Source: an uncultured Flavobacteriales bacterium (GTDB taxonomy: Bacteria > Bacteroidota > Bacteroidia > Flavobacteriales_D > Crocinitomicaceae). From it: DNA of 39,978 nucleotides. The translations under genes and the position numbers were made by a program. The notes under the pieces are model-generated. The model was not told the origin of the DNA and did not search any database. It was given only the letters and a program-made list of their open reading frames with translations. The number at the start of each line of letters is the position of its first letter. Position 1 is the stretch's first letter. Of this stretch, positions 1-9,273 are shown one piece after another. The DNA lies in the NCBI GenBank assembly GCA_903945495.1, contig CAJAVU010000050.1, positions 1 to 39,978 on the forward strand. Direction: 5' to 3'.

Positions 1-411
<411 letters not shown>

Positions 412-431
412 TTAATTCAACAACTTGACAA

Positions 432-3400
432 TTAATCCAATGAGATGTTTAAACATAAACCTCTAAGCTCATGCAACAATACGTTGAACGATTCAGGAAT
501 TCCTGGTTCAGGAATGTTATCTCCTTTTACAATCGCTTCGTATGCTTTAGCACGACCCATTACATCATCCGATTTAACGGTCAAGATTTCTTGCAATATG
601 TTCGATGCACCGAATGCTTCAAGTGCCCAAACCTCCATCTCACCAAAACGCTGACCTCCGAATTGAGCTTTACCACCCAATGGTTGTTGTGTAATTAATG
701 AGTAAGGTCCGATTGAACGAGCATGCATTTTGTCATCAACCATGTGTGAAAGTTTCAACATGTAGATAATACCTACTGTAGCCGGTTGGTGGAAACGATC
801 TCCCGTTCCTCCGTCATATAAGTATGTTTTACCTGATCTTGGAATTCCAGCTTTGTCACTCCACTCGTTGATCTCTGATGGTTTAGCACCGTCGAAGATT
901 GGTGTAGCGAATTTCACTCCCAATTTTTCTCCAGCCCAACCAAGAACAGTTTCATAGATTTGACCCAAGTTCATACGCGAAGGTACCCCAAGTGGGTTCA
1001 ACACGATATCAACTGGTGTTCCGTCTTCCAAGAATGGCATATCTTCCATCTTAACGATGTTCGCAACGATACCTTTGTTACCGTGACGACCTGCCATTTT
1101 ATCTCCAACTTTCAACTTACGTTTTTTAGCAACATATACTTTCGCCATTTTCACAATTCCTGCTGGAAGTTCATCTCCAACTGAAATATGGAATTTTTTA
1201 CGTTTGTATGCTCCTAATAAATCGTTTGCTTTAATATTAAAGTTGTGGATTACGCGTCCAACAAGGGTGTTGATGTGAGCATCAGCAGTCCAGTTTGTAG
1301 GATTAACGATTGTGTAATCAATCGCGAACAAATTCTTTTGACTGAATTTTGTTCCTTTTTTGATGATTTCCTCTTTAAAGTTGTTAAATACACCAGCAGA
1401 TTTATGTTCACCTAAAATAGTCAACAATTTATCTGATAATTTATCTTTCAACGCAGCGAAATCTTTTTCGTAATCCGCATCAAGACTTTCCAATACTGGT
1501 TTGTCTTGTGCTTTCGCTTTTCTATCTTTAATTGCTCTTGAGAACAATTTTTTATCAATTACAACACCTCTCAACGATGGTCCAGCTTTCAATGATGCAT
1601 CTTTAACATCACCTGCTTTATCACCGAAGATAGCACGTAATAATTTCTCTTCTGGAGAAGGATCAGTTTCACCTTTTGGAGTGATTTTACCAATAAGGAT
1701 ATCTCCTTCTTTGATTTCAGCTCCAATTCTGATCAATCCGTTTTCATCTAAGTCTTTTGTAGCCTCTTCAGAAACGTTCGGAATATCAGACGTTAACTCT
1801 TCCATACCACGTTTAGTATCACGTACTTCTAATGTGTACTCATCAATGTGAATTGATGTAAAGATATCGTCACGCACTACTCTTTCAGAAATAACAATCG
1901 CATCCTCAAAGTTGTAACCTTTCCATGGCATGAATGCCACTTTCAAATTTTGACCTAATGCCAATTCACCTTGTTGCGTTGCGTATCCTTCACAAAGTAC
2001 TTGACCTTTATCTACTCTATCACCTTTCTTAACGATTGGTTTCAAGTTGATACATGTACTTTGATTTGTTTTTTGGAATTTCGTTAATGGATAATGCGTT
2101 GTTTCACTATCAAAACTTACCAATTTGTCTTCGCTCGTCCAATCGTAACGAATTACAATTTCATTTGCATCAACATATTCAACAACCCCAGGACCTTCTG
2201 CATTAATCAATACGCGTGAATCACGTGCGACTAAACGCTCGATACCAGTTCCAACGATTGGAGAATTTGGTTTTAATAATGGAACAGCTTGACGTTGCAT
2301 GTTCGATCCCATCAAGGCGCGGTTGGCATCATCATGCTCCAAGAAAGGAATTGAAGAAGCCGCAATTGATGCAATCTGGTTAGCACCTACGTCCATTAAC
2401 GTTAAGTTGTTAGGAGCAACAACAGGGAAATCTCCTTCATAACGAGCTTTAACGAACTCAGTTAAGAAATTTCCTTTGTCATCAACAATTGCATTTGCTT
2501 GCGCAATCATCATTGCATCTTCCTCTTCAGCTGTTAAGTAAACTGGCTCTACGTCCAATGCAACTTTACCAGCATCAACTTTTCTATATGGTGTTTCAAT
2601 AAATCCAAGTTTATTCACTTTCGCGAATACACAAAGAGATGAAATCAAACCAATGTTTGGTCCCTCTGGAGTTTCAATAGTACACAAACGACCGTAGTGC
2701 GTATAGTGAACATCTCGAACCTCGAAACCTGCTCTTTCACGAGAAAGTCCACCAGGTCCTAGTGCAGACAAACGACGCTTGTGAGTTACCTCAGAAAGCG
2801 GGTTGGTCTGATCCATAAATTGAGACAATTGGTTTGTTCCGAAGAACGAATTGATCACTGAAGACAATGTCTTCGCGTTAATCAAATCGATAGGTGTGAA
2901 GACCTCATTGTCACGAACGTTCATACGCTCACGAATAGTTCTAGCCATACGAGCTAAACCTACGCCGAATTGAGAGTACAATTGCTCACCAACTGTTCTT
3001 ACACGTCTATTTGACAAGTGATCGATATCATCAACATCAGCTTTAGAGTTGATTAATTCAATCAAATATTTAATAATTGAGATGATGTCATGTTTCGTAA
3101 GAACGCGTGACTCTTCAGAAGAATCAATTTTCAATTTTTTGTTCAAACGGAAACGACCAACTTCACCTAAATCATATCGTGTATCAGAGAAGAATAATTT
3201 TTCAAATACGTTTTTCGCTGTCTCATAATCTGGTGGTTCAGCGTTACGCAATTGACGGTAGATGTGTTCAACCGCTTCTTTCTCTGAGTTAGAAGTATCT
3301 TTTTGTAAAGTATTGTAGATAATTGTAAAGTCAGCACTGTTAACGTCTTCTTTGTGAAGAATTACGTTTTTAACTCCTGAATCAACAATCATGTCAATAT

Positions 3401-4250
3401 GATCGTCTTCAAGAACCGTTTCACGGTCAAGAAGCACTTCATTTCTTTCAATAGAAACTACCTCACCTGTATCCTCATCAACGAAATCTTCGATCCATGA
3501 TTTAAGAACACGTGCAGCTAATTTTCTACCTACTAATTTTTTCAAGTTTGCTTTAGTAGCTTTCACTTCGTCAGCAAGACCGAAAATTTCTAGAATGTCT
3601 TTGTCACTCTCATATCCGATTGCACGGAAAAGAGTTGTAACAGGTAACTTTTTCTTACGGTCGATGTAAGCATACATTACGCTGTTGATATCTGTAGCGA
3701 ATTCAATCCAAGAACCCTTGAATGGAATTACACGAGCAGAATACAATTTAGTTCCATTTGCATGACGGCTTTGTCCAAAGAACACACCTGGAGAACGGTG
3801 TAACTGAGAAACGATAACGCGCTCAGCACCATTAACCACAAACGATCCTTTAGGAGTCATGTATGGTATTGTACCCAAATAAACATCTTGAACGATTGTT
3901 TCAAAATCTTCGTGTTCTGGATCTGTACAATACAATTTAAGTTTTGCTTTTAAAGGAACACTGTAAGTCAATCCTCTTTCGATACATTCTTCAATAGAAT
4001 AACGAGGTGGATCGACGAAGTAATCCAAGAATTCCAATACGAACTGATTTCGAGTATCAGTAATTGGGAAGTTCTCAGCGAAAACTTTGAATAGTCCTTC
4101 ACTTTCTCTGTTCTCAGGAGTTGTTTCCAGCTGGAAAAACTCTTGGAAGGACTTTAATTGAATATCCAAAAAATCTGGATAATCAAATTGACTTTTGCTA
4201 GAAGCAAAATTAACTCTTGTCGAAATATTGTTTGATGTTGCCAAGGCCAA
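432..4250 (-). CDS. rpoB: DNA-directed RNA polymerase subunit beta
   Basis: This is the second largest RNA polymerase subunit, 1272 residues, the usual size for Bacteroidota. The rifampicin-binding segment lies at about residues 471-501 and keeps the sensitive-type residues equivalent to E. coli D516, H526 and S531 (D480, H490, S495). The C-terminal half shows the conserved [12 protein letters not shown] motif. The start is TTG: the whole rplL-rpoB gap has no ATG, the GTG codons there run into stops, and the first internal Met is residue 131, far inside the conserved N-terminus ([19 protein letters not shown] begins near residue 24). Another TTG two codons on is the only close alternative. 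No Shine-Dalgarno is seen; the leader is A-rich. It follows rplL by 108 bases that contain two hairpins. Confidence 0.98.
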   Translation of the reverse strand: MALATSNNISTRVNFASSKSQFDYPDFLDIQLKSFQEFFQLETTPENRESEGLFKVFAENFPITDTRNQFVLEFLDYFVDPPRYSIEECIERGLTYSVPLKAKLKLYCTDPEHEDFETIVQDVYLGTIPYMTPKGSFVVNGAERVIVSQLHRSPGVFFGQSRHANGTKLYSARVIPFKGSWIEFATDINSVMYAYIDRKKKLPVTTLFRAIGYESDKDILEIFGLADEVKATKANLKKLVGRKLAARVLKSWIEDFVDEDTGEVVSIERNEVLLDRETVLEDDHIDMIVDSGVKNVILHKEDVNSADFTIIYNTLQKDTSNSEKEAVEHIYRQLRNAEPPDYETAKNVFEKLFFSDTRYDLGEVGRFRLNKKLKIDSSEESRVLTKHDIISIIKYLIELINSKADVDDIDHLSNRRVRTVGEQLYSQFGVGLARMARTIRERMNVRDNEVFTPIDLINAKTLSSVINSFFGTNQLSQFMDQTNPLSEVTHKRRLSALGPGGLSRERAGFEVRDVHYTHYGRLCTIETPEGPNIGLISSLCVFAKVNKLGFIETPYRKVDAGKVALDVEPVYLTAEEEDAMMIAQANAIVDDKGNFLTEFVKARYEGDFPVVAPNNLTLMDVGANQIASIAASSIPFLEHDDANRALMGSNMQRQAVPLLKPNSPIVGTGIERLVARDSRVLINAEGPGVVEYVDANEIVIRYDWTSEDKLVSFDSETTHYPLTKFQKTNQSTCINLKPIVKKGDRVDKGQVLCEGYATQQGELALGQNLKVAFMPWKGYNFEDAIVISERVVRDDIFTSIHIDEYTLEVRDTKRGMEELTSDIPNVSEEATKDLDENGLIRIGAEIKEGDILIGKITPKGETDPSPEEKLLRAIFGDKAGDVKDASLKAGPSLRGVVIDKKLFSRAIKDRKAKAQDKPVLESLDADYEKDFAALKDKLSDKLLTILGEHKSAGVFNNFKEEIIKKGTKFSQKNLFAIDYTIVNPTNWTADAHINTLVGRVIHNFNIKANDLLGAYKRKKFHISVGDELPAGIVKMAKVYVAKKRKLKVGDKMAGRHGNKGIVANIVKMEDMPFLEDGTPVDIVLNPLGVPSRMNLGQIYETVLGWAGEKLGVKFATPIFDGAKPSEINEWSDKAGIPRSGKTYLYDGGTGDRFHQPATVGIIYMLKLSHMVDDKMHARSIGPYSLITQQPLGGKAQFGGQRFGEMEVWALEAFGASNILQEILTVKSDDVMGRAKAYEAIVKGDNIPEPGIPESFNVLLHELRGLCLNISLD

Positions 4251-4277
4251 ACGTTTTTGTTTATGAAAATGGACTTT

Positions 4278-4297
4278 AAAAAAATGCGTTTAACGCA
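4278..4297 (-). terminator. Short hairpin with U7 tract between rplL and rpoB (attenuator candidate)
   Basis: Read on the minus strand there is a 5-bp stem TGCGT/ACGCA (4285-4289 with 4293-4297), a 3-base loop and then seven Ts. It lies 28 bases before the rpoB start and just after a longer hairpin. The form is that of a weak intrinsic terminator. E. coli has an attenuator at the same place in this operon, so partial termination ahead of rpoBC is a reasonable inference. Confidence 0.45.
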
Positions 4298-4302
4298 CTA
4301 AA

Positions 4303-4343
4303 ACAGGATAAGGCACCCGTCAAATGACGGACGCCTTTCCTGT
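4303..4343 (-). other. Long imperfect hairpin in the rplL-rpoB gap (processing-site candidate)
   Basis: On the minus strand ACAGGA pairs with TCCTGT at the base, AGGC with GCCT in the middle and CCGTCA with TGACGG at the top, separated by small internal loops. The stem fills most of the 41 bases. The E. coli rplL-rpoB gap carries an RNase III processing hairpin; the position and length fit a similar role here, but cleavage is not shown by sequence. Confidence 0.5.
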
Positions 4344-4358
4344 ATATGAAGTAGATAA

Positions 4359-4733
4359 TTACTTAATTTCAACTTCTGCACCAGCCTCTTCAAGAGACTT
4401 TTTAAGTCCTTCAGCTTCGTCTTTAGAAACACCTTCTTTCAAAGTAGCAGGAGCTCCATCAACTAAATCTTTAGACTCTTTCAAACCGTTACCAGTTAAT
4501 TCTTTTACAAGTTTAACTACTGCAAGTTTGTTAGCACCACCTGCTTTCAAAATTACATCGAACTCAGTTTTTTCAGCAGCAGCTTCAGCACCACCACCAG
4601 CAGCAGCCATCATTACAGGTGCAGCAGCAGCAGGCTCAATACCATACTCATCCTTAAGGATAGTTGCTAACTCATTTACTTCTTTAACCGTAAGGTTTAC
4701 TAGCGTTTCCGCGATTTGCTTTAAATCAGCCAT
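4359..4733 (-). CDS. rplL: 50S ribosomal protein L7/L12
   Basis: This is the stalk protein of the large subunit, which recruits translational GTPases. It has 124 residues, the normal length. The N-terminal dimerisation helix ([20 protein letters not shown]) is followed by the Ala/Gly-rich hinge at about residues 34-54 and the C-terminal domain with [20 protein letters not shown] and the terminal [10 protein letters not shown]. It follows rplJ by 41 bases, so the two stalk genes are co-transcribed, as is usual. The start is the ATG at 4731-4733. Confidence 0.98.
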   Translation of the reverse strand: MADLKQIAETLVNLTVKEVNELATILKDEYGIEPAAAAPVMMAAAGGGAEAAAEKTEFDVILKAGGANKLAVVKLVKELTGNGLKESKDLVDGAPATLKEGVSKDEAEGLKKSLEEAGAEVEIK

Positions 4734-4774
4734 TTTTATTTTATTTTAAAAAGGTTCAACTAAATGTTAATAAA

Positions 4775-5296
4775 TTATGCTCTTTCTTCGAGCGTTTGTA
4801 GGATACCAGCGATTTTCGCACCAGCTCCAGTAAGTCCAGAAACAACGTTTTTCGCTGGACTTTGAAGTAATCCGATGATGTCTCCGATTAATTCTTCTCT
4901 GCTCTTCAGTGCAACAAGAGTTTCTAATTGGTTATCACCAACGAAAACAGCCTCATTAATATATGCACCTTTAAGAATAGGTTTTGCGTTCTTTTTACGG
5001 AACTCTTGAATTAATTTTGCAGGAGCATTACCTACTTCGCTAAACATGATCGATGTAGCTCCAGCTAGAGTACTTCTCAAATCTCCAAAATCTTTTCCTT
5101 CAACGCGATCCATTGCTTTTTCCAACAATGTGTTTTTAACAACGCGCATACGGATATCAGTTTGGAAACATCTTCTACGAAGGTTGTTTACTACTTCAAC
5201 AGTCAATTCCGCTGTGTCTGCTAAATAGAATACATTAGCGCTAGAAAGATCAGCTACTAATTCATCTATATACTTTGCTTTTTCTTCTCTATTCAT
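4775..5296 (-). CDS. rplJ: 50S ribosomal protein L10
   Basis: L10 anchors the L7/L12 dimers to the large subunit. It has 173 residues. The N-terminal rRNA-binding domain starts MNREEKAKYIDEL and contains the conserved RRRCFQTDIRMRVVKNTLLEKA segment (split here by position 40-63), and the C-terminal helix that binds L7/L12 is at about residues 140-173. It begins 11 bases after rplA ends and precedes rplL, the standard order. Autogenous control by L10-L12 is known in other bacteria, but no clear leader site is recognised in this tight junction. Confidence 0.97.
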   Translation of the reverse strand: MNREEKAKYIDELVADLSSANVFYLADTAELTVEVVNNLRRRCFQTDIRMRVVKNTLLEKAMDRVEGKDFGDLRSTLAGATSIMFSEVGNAPAKLIQEFRKKNAKPILKGAYINEAVFVGDNQLETLVALKSREELIGDIIGLLQSPAKNVVSGLTGAGAKIAGILQTLEERA

Positions 5297-5307
5297 TTCT
5301 TAAAGTT

Positions 5308-6003
5308 TTAAGCAACAACAGACTTCGTATCAATTTGGATACCTGGGCTCATTGTAGAGCTCAAATAAACACTTTTGATGTACGTTCCTTTCGCTGCAGA
5401 AGGTTTCAATTTGATAAGTGTTTGAATCAATTCGTGTGCATTTTCACGGATTTTAGTTCCCTCAAAGCTCACTTTACCAATTGACGAATGGATAATACCA
5501 TATTTGTCAACTTTGAAATCAATTTTACCAGCTTTTACTTCTTCTACTGCTTTACCAACTTCCATTGTTACAGTACCCGTTTTTGGGTTTGGCATTAAAC
5601 CTCTTGGTCCTAAAATACGACCTAAAGCTCCAACTTTACCCATAACAGACGGCATTGTAATAATTACGTCGATATCAGTCCATCCTCCTTTGATTTTTTC
5701 GATATAATCGTCCAAACCAACGTGATCAGCACCAGATGCTTTTGCTTCAGCTTCTTTGTCAGGAGTACACAATACAAGTACGCGTACATCTTTACCAGTT
5801 CCGTGAGGCAATGCAACAGTCCCTCTTACCATTTGATTTGCTTTACGTGGATCTACACCCAAACGTACACAAATATCAACTGAGGCGTCAAATTTAGTAG
5901 TTGAAATATCCTTAACCAAACCGCATGCTTCTGTCAAGGAGTAAGATTTTTCTAAATCGAATTTAGCTAAAATCTCTTTTCTTTTTTTAGATACTCTTCC
6001 CAT
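5308..6003 (-). CDS. rplA: 50S ribosomal protein L1
   Basis: L1 forms the mobile L1 stalk that helps release the E-site tRNA and, in many bacteria, represses its own operon. It has 231 residues, normal length. Recognisable segments include the N-terminal [15 protein letters not shown], the central [18 protein letters not shown] and the C-terminal [11 protein letters not shown]. It begins 11 bases after rplK. A stem-loop resembling an L1 binding site lies upstream of rplK at 6487-6523, which would allow feedback on rplKA. Confidence 0.98.
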   Translation of the reverse strand: MGRVSKKRKEILAKFDLEKSYSLTEACGLVKDISTTKFDASVDICVRLGVDPRKANQMVRGTVALPHGTGKDVRVLVLCTPDKEAEAKASGADHVGLDDYIEKIKGGWTDIDVIITMPSVMGKVGALGRILGPRGLMPNPKTGTVTMEVGKAVEEVKAGKIDFKVDKYGIIHSSIGKVSFEGTKIRENAHELIQTLIKLKPSAAKGTYIKSVYLSSTMSPGIQIDTKSVVA

Positions 6004-6014
6004 AACACTAACGA

Positions 6015-6461
6015 TTATTTGGTTTTCGGTGCTTCACCACCTTTAACAGTTACTCCCATACTTCTTGCAGTACCAGCAACCATAGTCATAGCTGCATCTA
6101 CTGTGAAGCAATTTAAATCCGGCAATTTATCTTCTGCAATCGCACGAACTTGATCCCAAGAAATGGAACCAACTTTAGATTTGTTTGGCTCAGAAGAACC
6201 TTTTTTAATCTTTGTGTGCTCAACAATCTGAACTGCTGCTGGTGGAGTTTTTAATACGAAATCAAAAGATTTATCACCATAAACTGTGATAACTACTGGA
6301 GTAACCTTTCCCATTTTGTCTTGCGTACGAGCATTGAACTGCTTGCAAAACTCCATGATGTTCACACCCTTCGCACCCAAAGCGGGTCCTACTGGAGGAG
6401 CTGGATTGGCTGCACCACCTTTGATCTGTAATTTGATCAACGCTGCTACTTCTTTAGCCAT
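6015..6461 (-). CDS. rplK: 50S ribosomal protein L11
   Basis: L11 forms the base of the GTPase-associated centre with the 23S rRNA thiostrepton region. It has 148 residues. The N-terminal domain has the proline-rich [25 protein letters not shown] segment (residues 19-43), and the C-terminal RNA-binding domain ends in [12 protein letters not shown]. The ATG at 6459-6461 is the only start that keeps the conserved N-terminus. It lies 81 bases after nusG, a gap holding one stem-loop. Confidence 0.98.
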   Translation of the reverse strand: MAKEVAALIKLQIKGGAANPAPPVGPALGAKGVNIMEFCKQFNARTQDKMGKVTPVVITVYGDKSFDFVLKTPPAAVQIVEHTKIKKGSSEPNKSKVGSISWDQVRAIAEDKLPDLNCFTVDAAMTMVAGTARSMGVTVKGGEAPKTK

Positions 6462-6486
6462 TGTATTTGAAATTATGTAGTCAAAC

Positions 6487-6523
6487 GTGAGTACTTACGG
6501 GAAGCTTTAATCGCTTTCCTCAC
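6487..6523 (-). promoter_or_regulatory. Stem-loop in the rplK leader resembling a ribosomal protein L1 binding site
   Basis: On the minus strand GTGAG (6519-6523) pairs with CTCAC (6487-6491), and GGAAAGC pairs with GCTTCC through one bulged A; the 3' side between the two stems is CGTAAGTA. Two short stems separated by an asymmetric internal loop, with a GUG...GC side and an AA-UAC-CAC-like side, is the layout of the L1 site in 23S rRNA helices 76-77 and in known L1 operon leaders. Similarity is by eye only. Confidence 0.45.
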
Positions 6524-6542
6524 TTCTACGGTTAATAAACAA

Positions 6543-7094
6543 TTAAATTTCTTTCTCGACTTGCATATAGCTAAGCTCGAGTAAGTTTTTTCTTCCGAAG
6601 ATTTTCACCATTACTTTCAGCTTTTTCTTGTCTTCATTGATTTCATCAATAACACCGCTGAAGTTGTTAAATGGTCCGTCAATTACTTTAACAGATTCAC
6701 CAACAACAAATGGAATTTTCATTTCTTCTTCCGTTTCAGAAAGTTCATCTACTTTACCTAAAATACGATTCACTTCTGACAAACGCATTGGAACAGGCTC
6801 TCCACCTTTTTCAGTTCCTAGGAACCCAATAACATTTGGAATGCTTTTAATAACGTGAGGAACCTCACCAACTAAAGCCGCTTCAATCAAAACGTAACCT
6901 GGCAAATAAGCTCTTTCCTTACTCACCTTTTTACCGTTTCTAATTTGGAATACTTTTTCAGTTGGAATTAATACTTGATCCACGAAATCGTTCAGTTTTA
7001 AGCGCGAAATTTCAAGATCCAGATATTCTTTCACTTTTTTCTCTTTACCGCTAACCGCTCTTACAACGTACCAACGTTTTTTAATCTCTCCCAT
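6543..7094 (-). CDS. nusG: Transcription termination/antitermination factor NusG
   Basis: NusG binds the RNA polymerase clamp and links it to Rho or the ribosome. It has 183 residues. The NGN domain occupies about residues 7-120 (KRWYVVRAVSGKEKKVKEYL at the start, LIEAALVG..VIKSIPNVIGFLG later) and the KOW domain about 130-180 (VGESVKVIDGPFNNFSGVID). It begins 10 bases after secE, the near-universal secE-nusG pair. The start is the ATG at 7092-7094. Confidence 0.98.
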   Translation of the reverse strand: MGEIKKRWYVVRAVSGKEKKVKEYLDLEISRLKLNDFVDQVLIPTEKVFQIRNGKKVSKERAYLPGYVLIEAALVGEVPHVIKSIPNVIGFLGTEKGGEPVPMRLSEVNRILGKVDELSETEEEMKIPFVVGESVKVIDGPFNNFSGVIDEINEDKKKLKVMVKIFGRKNLLELSYMQVEKEI

Positions 7095-7104
7095 GAAGTA
7101 CTAA

Positions 7105-7326
7105 TTAAAACAATCCGTATATAAAGCCCATTGCACCTTTCCAGACAGACTGAGATGTTCCGGTGATACCGAAAGCAAAATCCATTACAAAAATAAACAA
7201 CGAAATGATAATCGATGCCACCATTACGATAATCGTATTACTTTGTAACTCCTTCCAAGTTGGCCACGATACGTGATGAACCATTTCGTTCACTGTTTCG
7301 CTAAAATAATCTTTAATTTTTGACAC
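7105..7326 (-). CDS. secE: Preprotein translocase subunit SecE
   Basis: SecE clamps the SecY channel in the inner membrane. It has 73 residues, the short single-helix form. The amphipathic region contains ETVNEMVHHVSWPTWKELQS (the conserved VSWPTW), followed by a hydrophobic segment of about 20 residues (IIVMVASIIISLFIFVMDFAFG). The start codon is GTG at 7324-7326, because no ATG lies in frame upstream close to the start and the family N-terminus begins here. It follows tRNA-Trp by 15 bases and so is expressed from the tRNA-tuf transcript or by readthrough of the tuf terminator. Confidence 0.95.
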   Translation of the reverse strand: MSKIKDYFSETVNEMVHHVSWPTWKELQSNTIIVMVASIIISLFIFVMDFAFGITGTSQSVWKGAMGFIYGLF

Positions 7327-7341
7327 TTTACATCAATTTTG

Positions 7342-7414
7342 CACGGGCGGTAGGATTCGAACCCACGACCAATGGTTTTGGAAACCATCACTCTACCAAC
7401 TGAGCTACACCCGT
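7342..7414 (-). tRNA. trnW: tRNA-Trp (anticodon CCA)
   Basis: A 73-base cloverleaf. Acceptor ACGGGTG pairs with CGCCCGT (one G-T pair), the D arm is GCTC...GAGT, the anticodon loop is TTCCAAA and the T loop is TTCGAAT. The discriminator is G, as expected for tRNA-Trp. The 3' CCA is not encoded. It sits between the tuf terminator and secE. Confidence 0.96.
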
Positions 7415-7419
7415 ATAAA

Positions 7420-7439
7420 AAGGGGAGCGAACTCCCCTT
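7420..7439 (-). terminator. Intrinsic terminator after tuf
   Basis: On the minus strand an 8-bp stem AAGGGGAG/CTCCCCTT closes a TTCG tetraloop and runs into a T-rich stretch ending about 6 bases before tRNA-Trp. The UUCG loop and the G+C-rich stem make it stable. It would lower expression of tRNA-Trp and the genes downstream relative to tuf. Confidence 0.85.
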
Positions 7440-7460
7440 AAATTTTATATATCTATCGAA

Positions 7461-8648
7461 TTAAGATACGATCTCAGTAACTTGACCAGCACCTACAGTT
7501 CTACCACCCTCACGGATAGCGAAACGTAAACCTTTGTCCATTGCTACAGGAACGATCAACTTAACTGTAATAGTTACGTTATCACCTGGCATAACCATTT
7601 CGCGTCCGTCAGACAAGAAAATCTCACCTGTAACGTCAGTTGTACGGAAGTAGAACTGTGGACGGTATTTGTTATGGAATGGAGTGTGACGTCCACCTTC
7701 TTCTTTTTTCAATACATAGATCTCAGCTTTGAAATCTGTGTGTGGAGTTACAGAACCTGGTTTACAGATAACCATACCACGTTTAATTTGAGATTTTTCA
7801 ATACCTCTCAACAATAAACCTACGTTATCACCTGCTTCACCTCTGTCAAGGATTTTACGGAACATCTCAACACCTGTTACAGTAGAAGATAATTTCACGT
7901 CACCCATCCCTAAGATATCAACTGCTTCACCTGAATTGATAACACCTGTTTCGATACGACCTGTAGCAACTGTACCACGACCTGTAATCGTAAATACGTC
8001 TTCTACTGGCATCAAGAAAGTTTTATCAACATCACGTGGAGGCAATTCGATATAAGTATCAACAGCATCCATTAATTCTTCAACTGTTTTAACCCATTTT
8101 TCTTCACCATTCAAAGCTCCTAATGCAGAACCTTTAATTACTGGAGCATTGTCACCATCATAGCTGTAGAAAGAAAGTAATTCACGTACTTCCATTTCAA
8201 CTAATTCTAATAACTCTTCATCATCAACCATATCCACTTTGTTCATGAATACAACTAAACGAGGAACACCTACTTGTTTACCTAATAGGATGTGCTCACG
8301 AGTTTGAGGCATTGGACCATCGGTAGCAGCAACCACAAGGATCGCTCCATCCATTTGAGCAGCTCCTGTAACCATGTTCTTCACGTAATCCGCGTGACCT
8401 GGACAGTCAACGTGCGCATAGTGACGATTCATAGTTTCGTACTCAATGTGAGATGTGTTAATAGTAATACCACGTTCTTTTTCTTCTGGCGCGTTATCGA
8501 TAGAAGAGAAATCACGTACTGCAGCCAAACCTTTGCTAGCCAATACGCTAGAAATTGCAGCTGTCAAAGTTGTTTTACCGTGATCGACGTGACCAATTGT
8601 CCCGATATTCACGTGTGGTTTGGAACGATCAAAATTTTCCTTAGCCAT
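7461..8648 (-). CDS. tuf: Elongation factor Tu
   Basis: EF-Tu delivers aminoacyl-tRNA to the ribosome with GTP hydrolysis. It has 395 residues, full length. GTPase motifs are seen in order: G1 GHVDHGKT (19-26), the switch [10 protein letters not shown] with its Thr, G3 DCPGHADY, G4 NKVD and G5 GSAL, followed by beta-barrel domains 2 and 3 ending [10 protein letters not shown]. It lies after four tRNA genes and before tRNA-Trp and secE. Whether the genome holds a second tuf in the str operon cannot be told from this window. Confidence 0.99.
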   Translation of the reverse strand: MAKENFDRSKPHVNIGTIGHVDHGKTTLTAAISSVLASKGLAAVRDFSSIDNAPEEKERGITINTSHIEYETMNRHYAHVDCPGHADYVKNMVTGAAQMDGAILVVAATDGPMPQTREHILLGKQVGVPRLVVFMNKVDMVDDEELLELVEMEVRELLSFYSYDGDNAPVIKGSALGALNGEEKWVKTVEELMDAVDTYIELPPRDVDKTFLMPVEDVFTITGRGTVATGRIETGVINSGEAVDILGMGDVKLSSTVTGVEMFRKILDRGEAGDNVGLLLRGIEKSQIKRGMVICKPGSVTPHTDFKAEIYVLKKEEGGRHTPFHNKYRPQFYFRTTDVTGEIFLSDGREMVMPGDNVTITVKLIVPVAMDKGLRFAIREGGRTVGAGQVTEIVS

Positions 8649-8701
8649 TGTTCTATTTGTTACTTAGTTAATAAAAAAACAAAATTTTATAATACACAAA
8701 A

Positions 8702-8724
8702 TTTCACCCAATCACTGAGTGAAA
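8702..8724 (-). other. Stem-loop between tRNA-Thr(GGT) and tuf
   Basis: On the minus strand TTTCACTCA pairs with TGGGTGAAA over 9 bp (one G-T pair) around a 5-base loop, then ATTTTG follows. It lies 15 bases after the mature end of tRNA-Thr(GGT). It could separate the tRNA precursor from the tuf message or act as an attenuator. The U tract is short, so it is not a convincing terminator. Confidence 0.45.
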
Positions 8725-8738
8725 CATAATTTTCGGTG

Positions 8739-8810
8739 AGCCAATGACGAGATTTGAACTCGTGGCCTCTTCCTTACCAAGGAAGCGCTCTACCCCTGAG
8801 CTACACCGGC
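8739..8810 (-). tRNA. trnT: tRNA-Thr (anticodon GGT)
   Basis: A 72-base cloverleaf. Acceptor GCCGGTG pairs with CATTGGC with two G-T pairs. The anticodon stem is CTTCC/GGAAG around TTGGTAA, and the T loop is TTCAAAT. The discriminator is T, unlike the A of E. coli tRNA-Thr. CCA is not encoded. It is the fourth tRNA of the tuf leader cluster. Confidence 0.96.
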
Positions 8811-8828
8811 ACTACTTTCATATTATTG

Positions 8829-8901
8829 AGCGGGAGACGAGATTCGAACTCGCGACCCTCAGCTTGGAAGGCTGACGCTCTACCAACTGAGCTACTCCCG
8901 C
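8829..8901 (-). tRNA. trnG: tRNA-Gly (anticodon TCC)
   Basis: A 73-base cloverleaf. Acceptor GCGGGAG pairs perfectly with CTCCCGC. The anticodon stem is TCAGC/GCTGA around CTTCCAA, and the T loop is TTCGAAT. The discriminator T is normal for tRNA-Gly. CCA is not encoded. It is the third tRNA of the cluster. Confidence 0.97.
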
Positions 8902-8933
8902 TTATCATTCTTTTTTCTTAGATAAAATAGTTG

Positions 8934-9015
8934 TGGGGATGGATGGACTCGAACCAACGATACCGTGAGGTGACAGATTTACAGTCTGCTGCAATAGCCA
9001 CTATGCGACATCCCC
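8934..9015 (-). tRNA. trnY: tRNA-Tyr (anticodon GTA)
   Basis: An 82-base class II tRNA with a long variable region. Acceptor GGGGATG pairs with CATCCCC. The anticodon loop CTGTAAA sits on a GCAGA/TCTGT stem, and the T loop is TTCGAGT. The T stem GTTGG/CCATC has one T-T mismatch at its second pair. The discriminator is A. CCA is not encoded. It is the second tRNA of the cluster. Confidence 0.95.
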
Positions 9016-9030
9016 AACATATTTTATTTG

Positions 9031-9104
9031 AGCCGATGGAGGGACTCGAACCCCCGACCTGCTGATTACAAATCAGCTGCTCTAGCCAGCTGAGCTACAT
9101 CGGC
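9031..9104 (-). tRNA. trnT: tRNA-Thr (anticodon TGT)
   Basis: A 74-base cloverleaf. Acceptor GCCGATG pairs with CATCGGC. The anticodon stem is GCTGA/TCAGC around TTTGTAA, and the T loop is TTCGAGT. The discriminator is T and CCA is not encoded. It is the first gene of the tRNA-tuf transcript, about 60 bases after a consensus promoter. Confidence 0.97.
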
Positions 9105-9166
9105 AAAATGTTGGTATTTCAATAATTGAAAGAACTATTTAAAGTGTTTCTCCCGTTTTGGGTTTG

Positions 9167-9196
9167 CAAATGTAGGAAAGAAATCTATAACTGCAA
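9167..9196 (-). promoter_or_regulatory. Promoter of the tRNA-tuf-(secE-rpoBC) transcript
   Basis: On the minus strand the box TACATTTG (9167-9174) matches the Bacteroidota -7 consensus TAnnTTTG exactly, and TTG (9194-9196) lies 19 bases upstream as the -33 element. The start of transcription would be near 9160, about 55 bases before tRNA-Thr(TGT). It lies directly after the raiA terminator, as expected for an independent strong promoter. Confidence 0.8.
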
Positions 9197-9224
9197 TACT
9201 TTTTTAAAAAAAAATTGAAAAAAA

Positions 9225-9254
9225 ATAAGGGTAGTTTTTGACCCCTACCCTTAT
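9225..9254 (-). terminator. Intrinsic terminator after raiA
   Basis: On the minus strand a 10-bp stem ATAAGGGTAG/CTACCCTTAT with a 10-base loop is followed by a run of Ts (9217-9224 on the complement). It begins 20 bases after the raiA stop codon and separates the rpsU-xerC-raiA transcript from the tRNA-tuf promoter. Confidence 0.88.
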
Positions 9255-9273
9255 CTATCTGATTTTATATAAT

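Noticed and set aside
2740-2860. Rifampicin-resistance changes in rpoB
   Set aside because: The residues equal to E. coli D516, H526 and S531 are all of the sensitive type; other differences look like normal phylum variation.
4324-4749. Long open frame (141 codons) opposite rplL
   Set aside because: It is the antisense shadow of the Ala/Gly/Glu-rich L7/L12 gene, has no recognisable domain and no start signal.
8292-8729. Open frame of 145 codons opposite the tuf start and its leader
   Set aside because: It is antisense to the conserved EF-Tu GTPase domain and has a composition unlike a protein.
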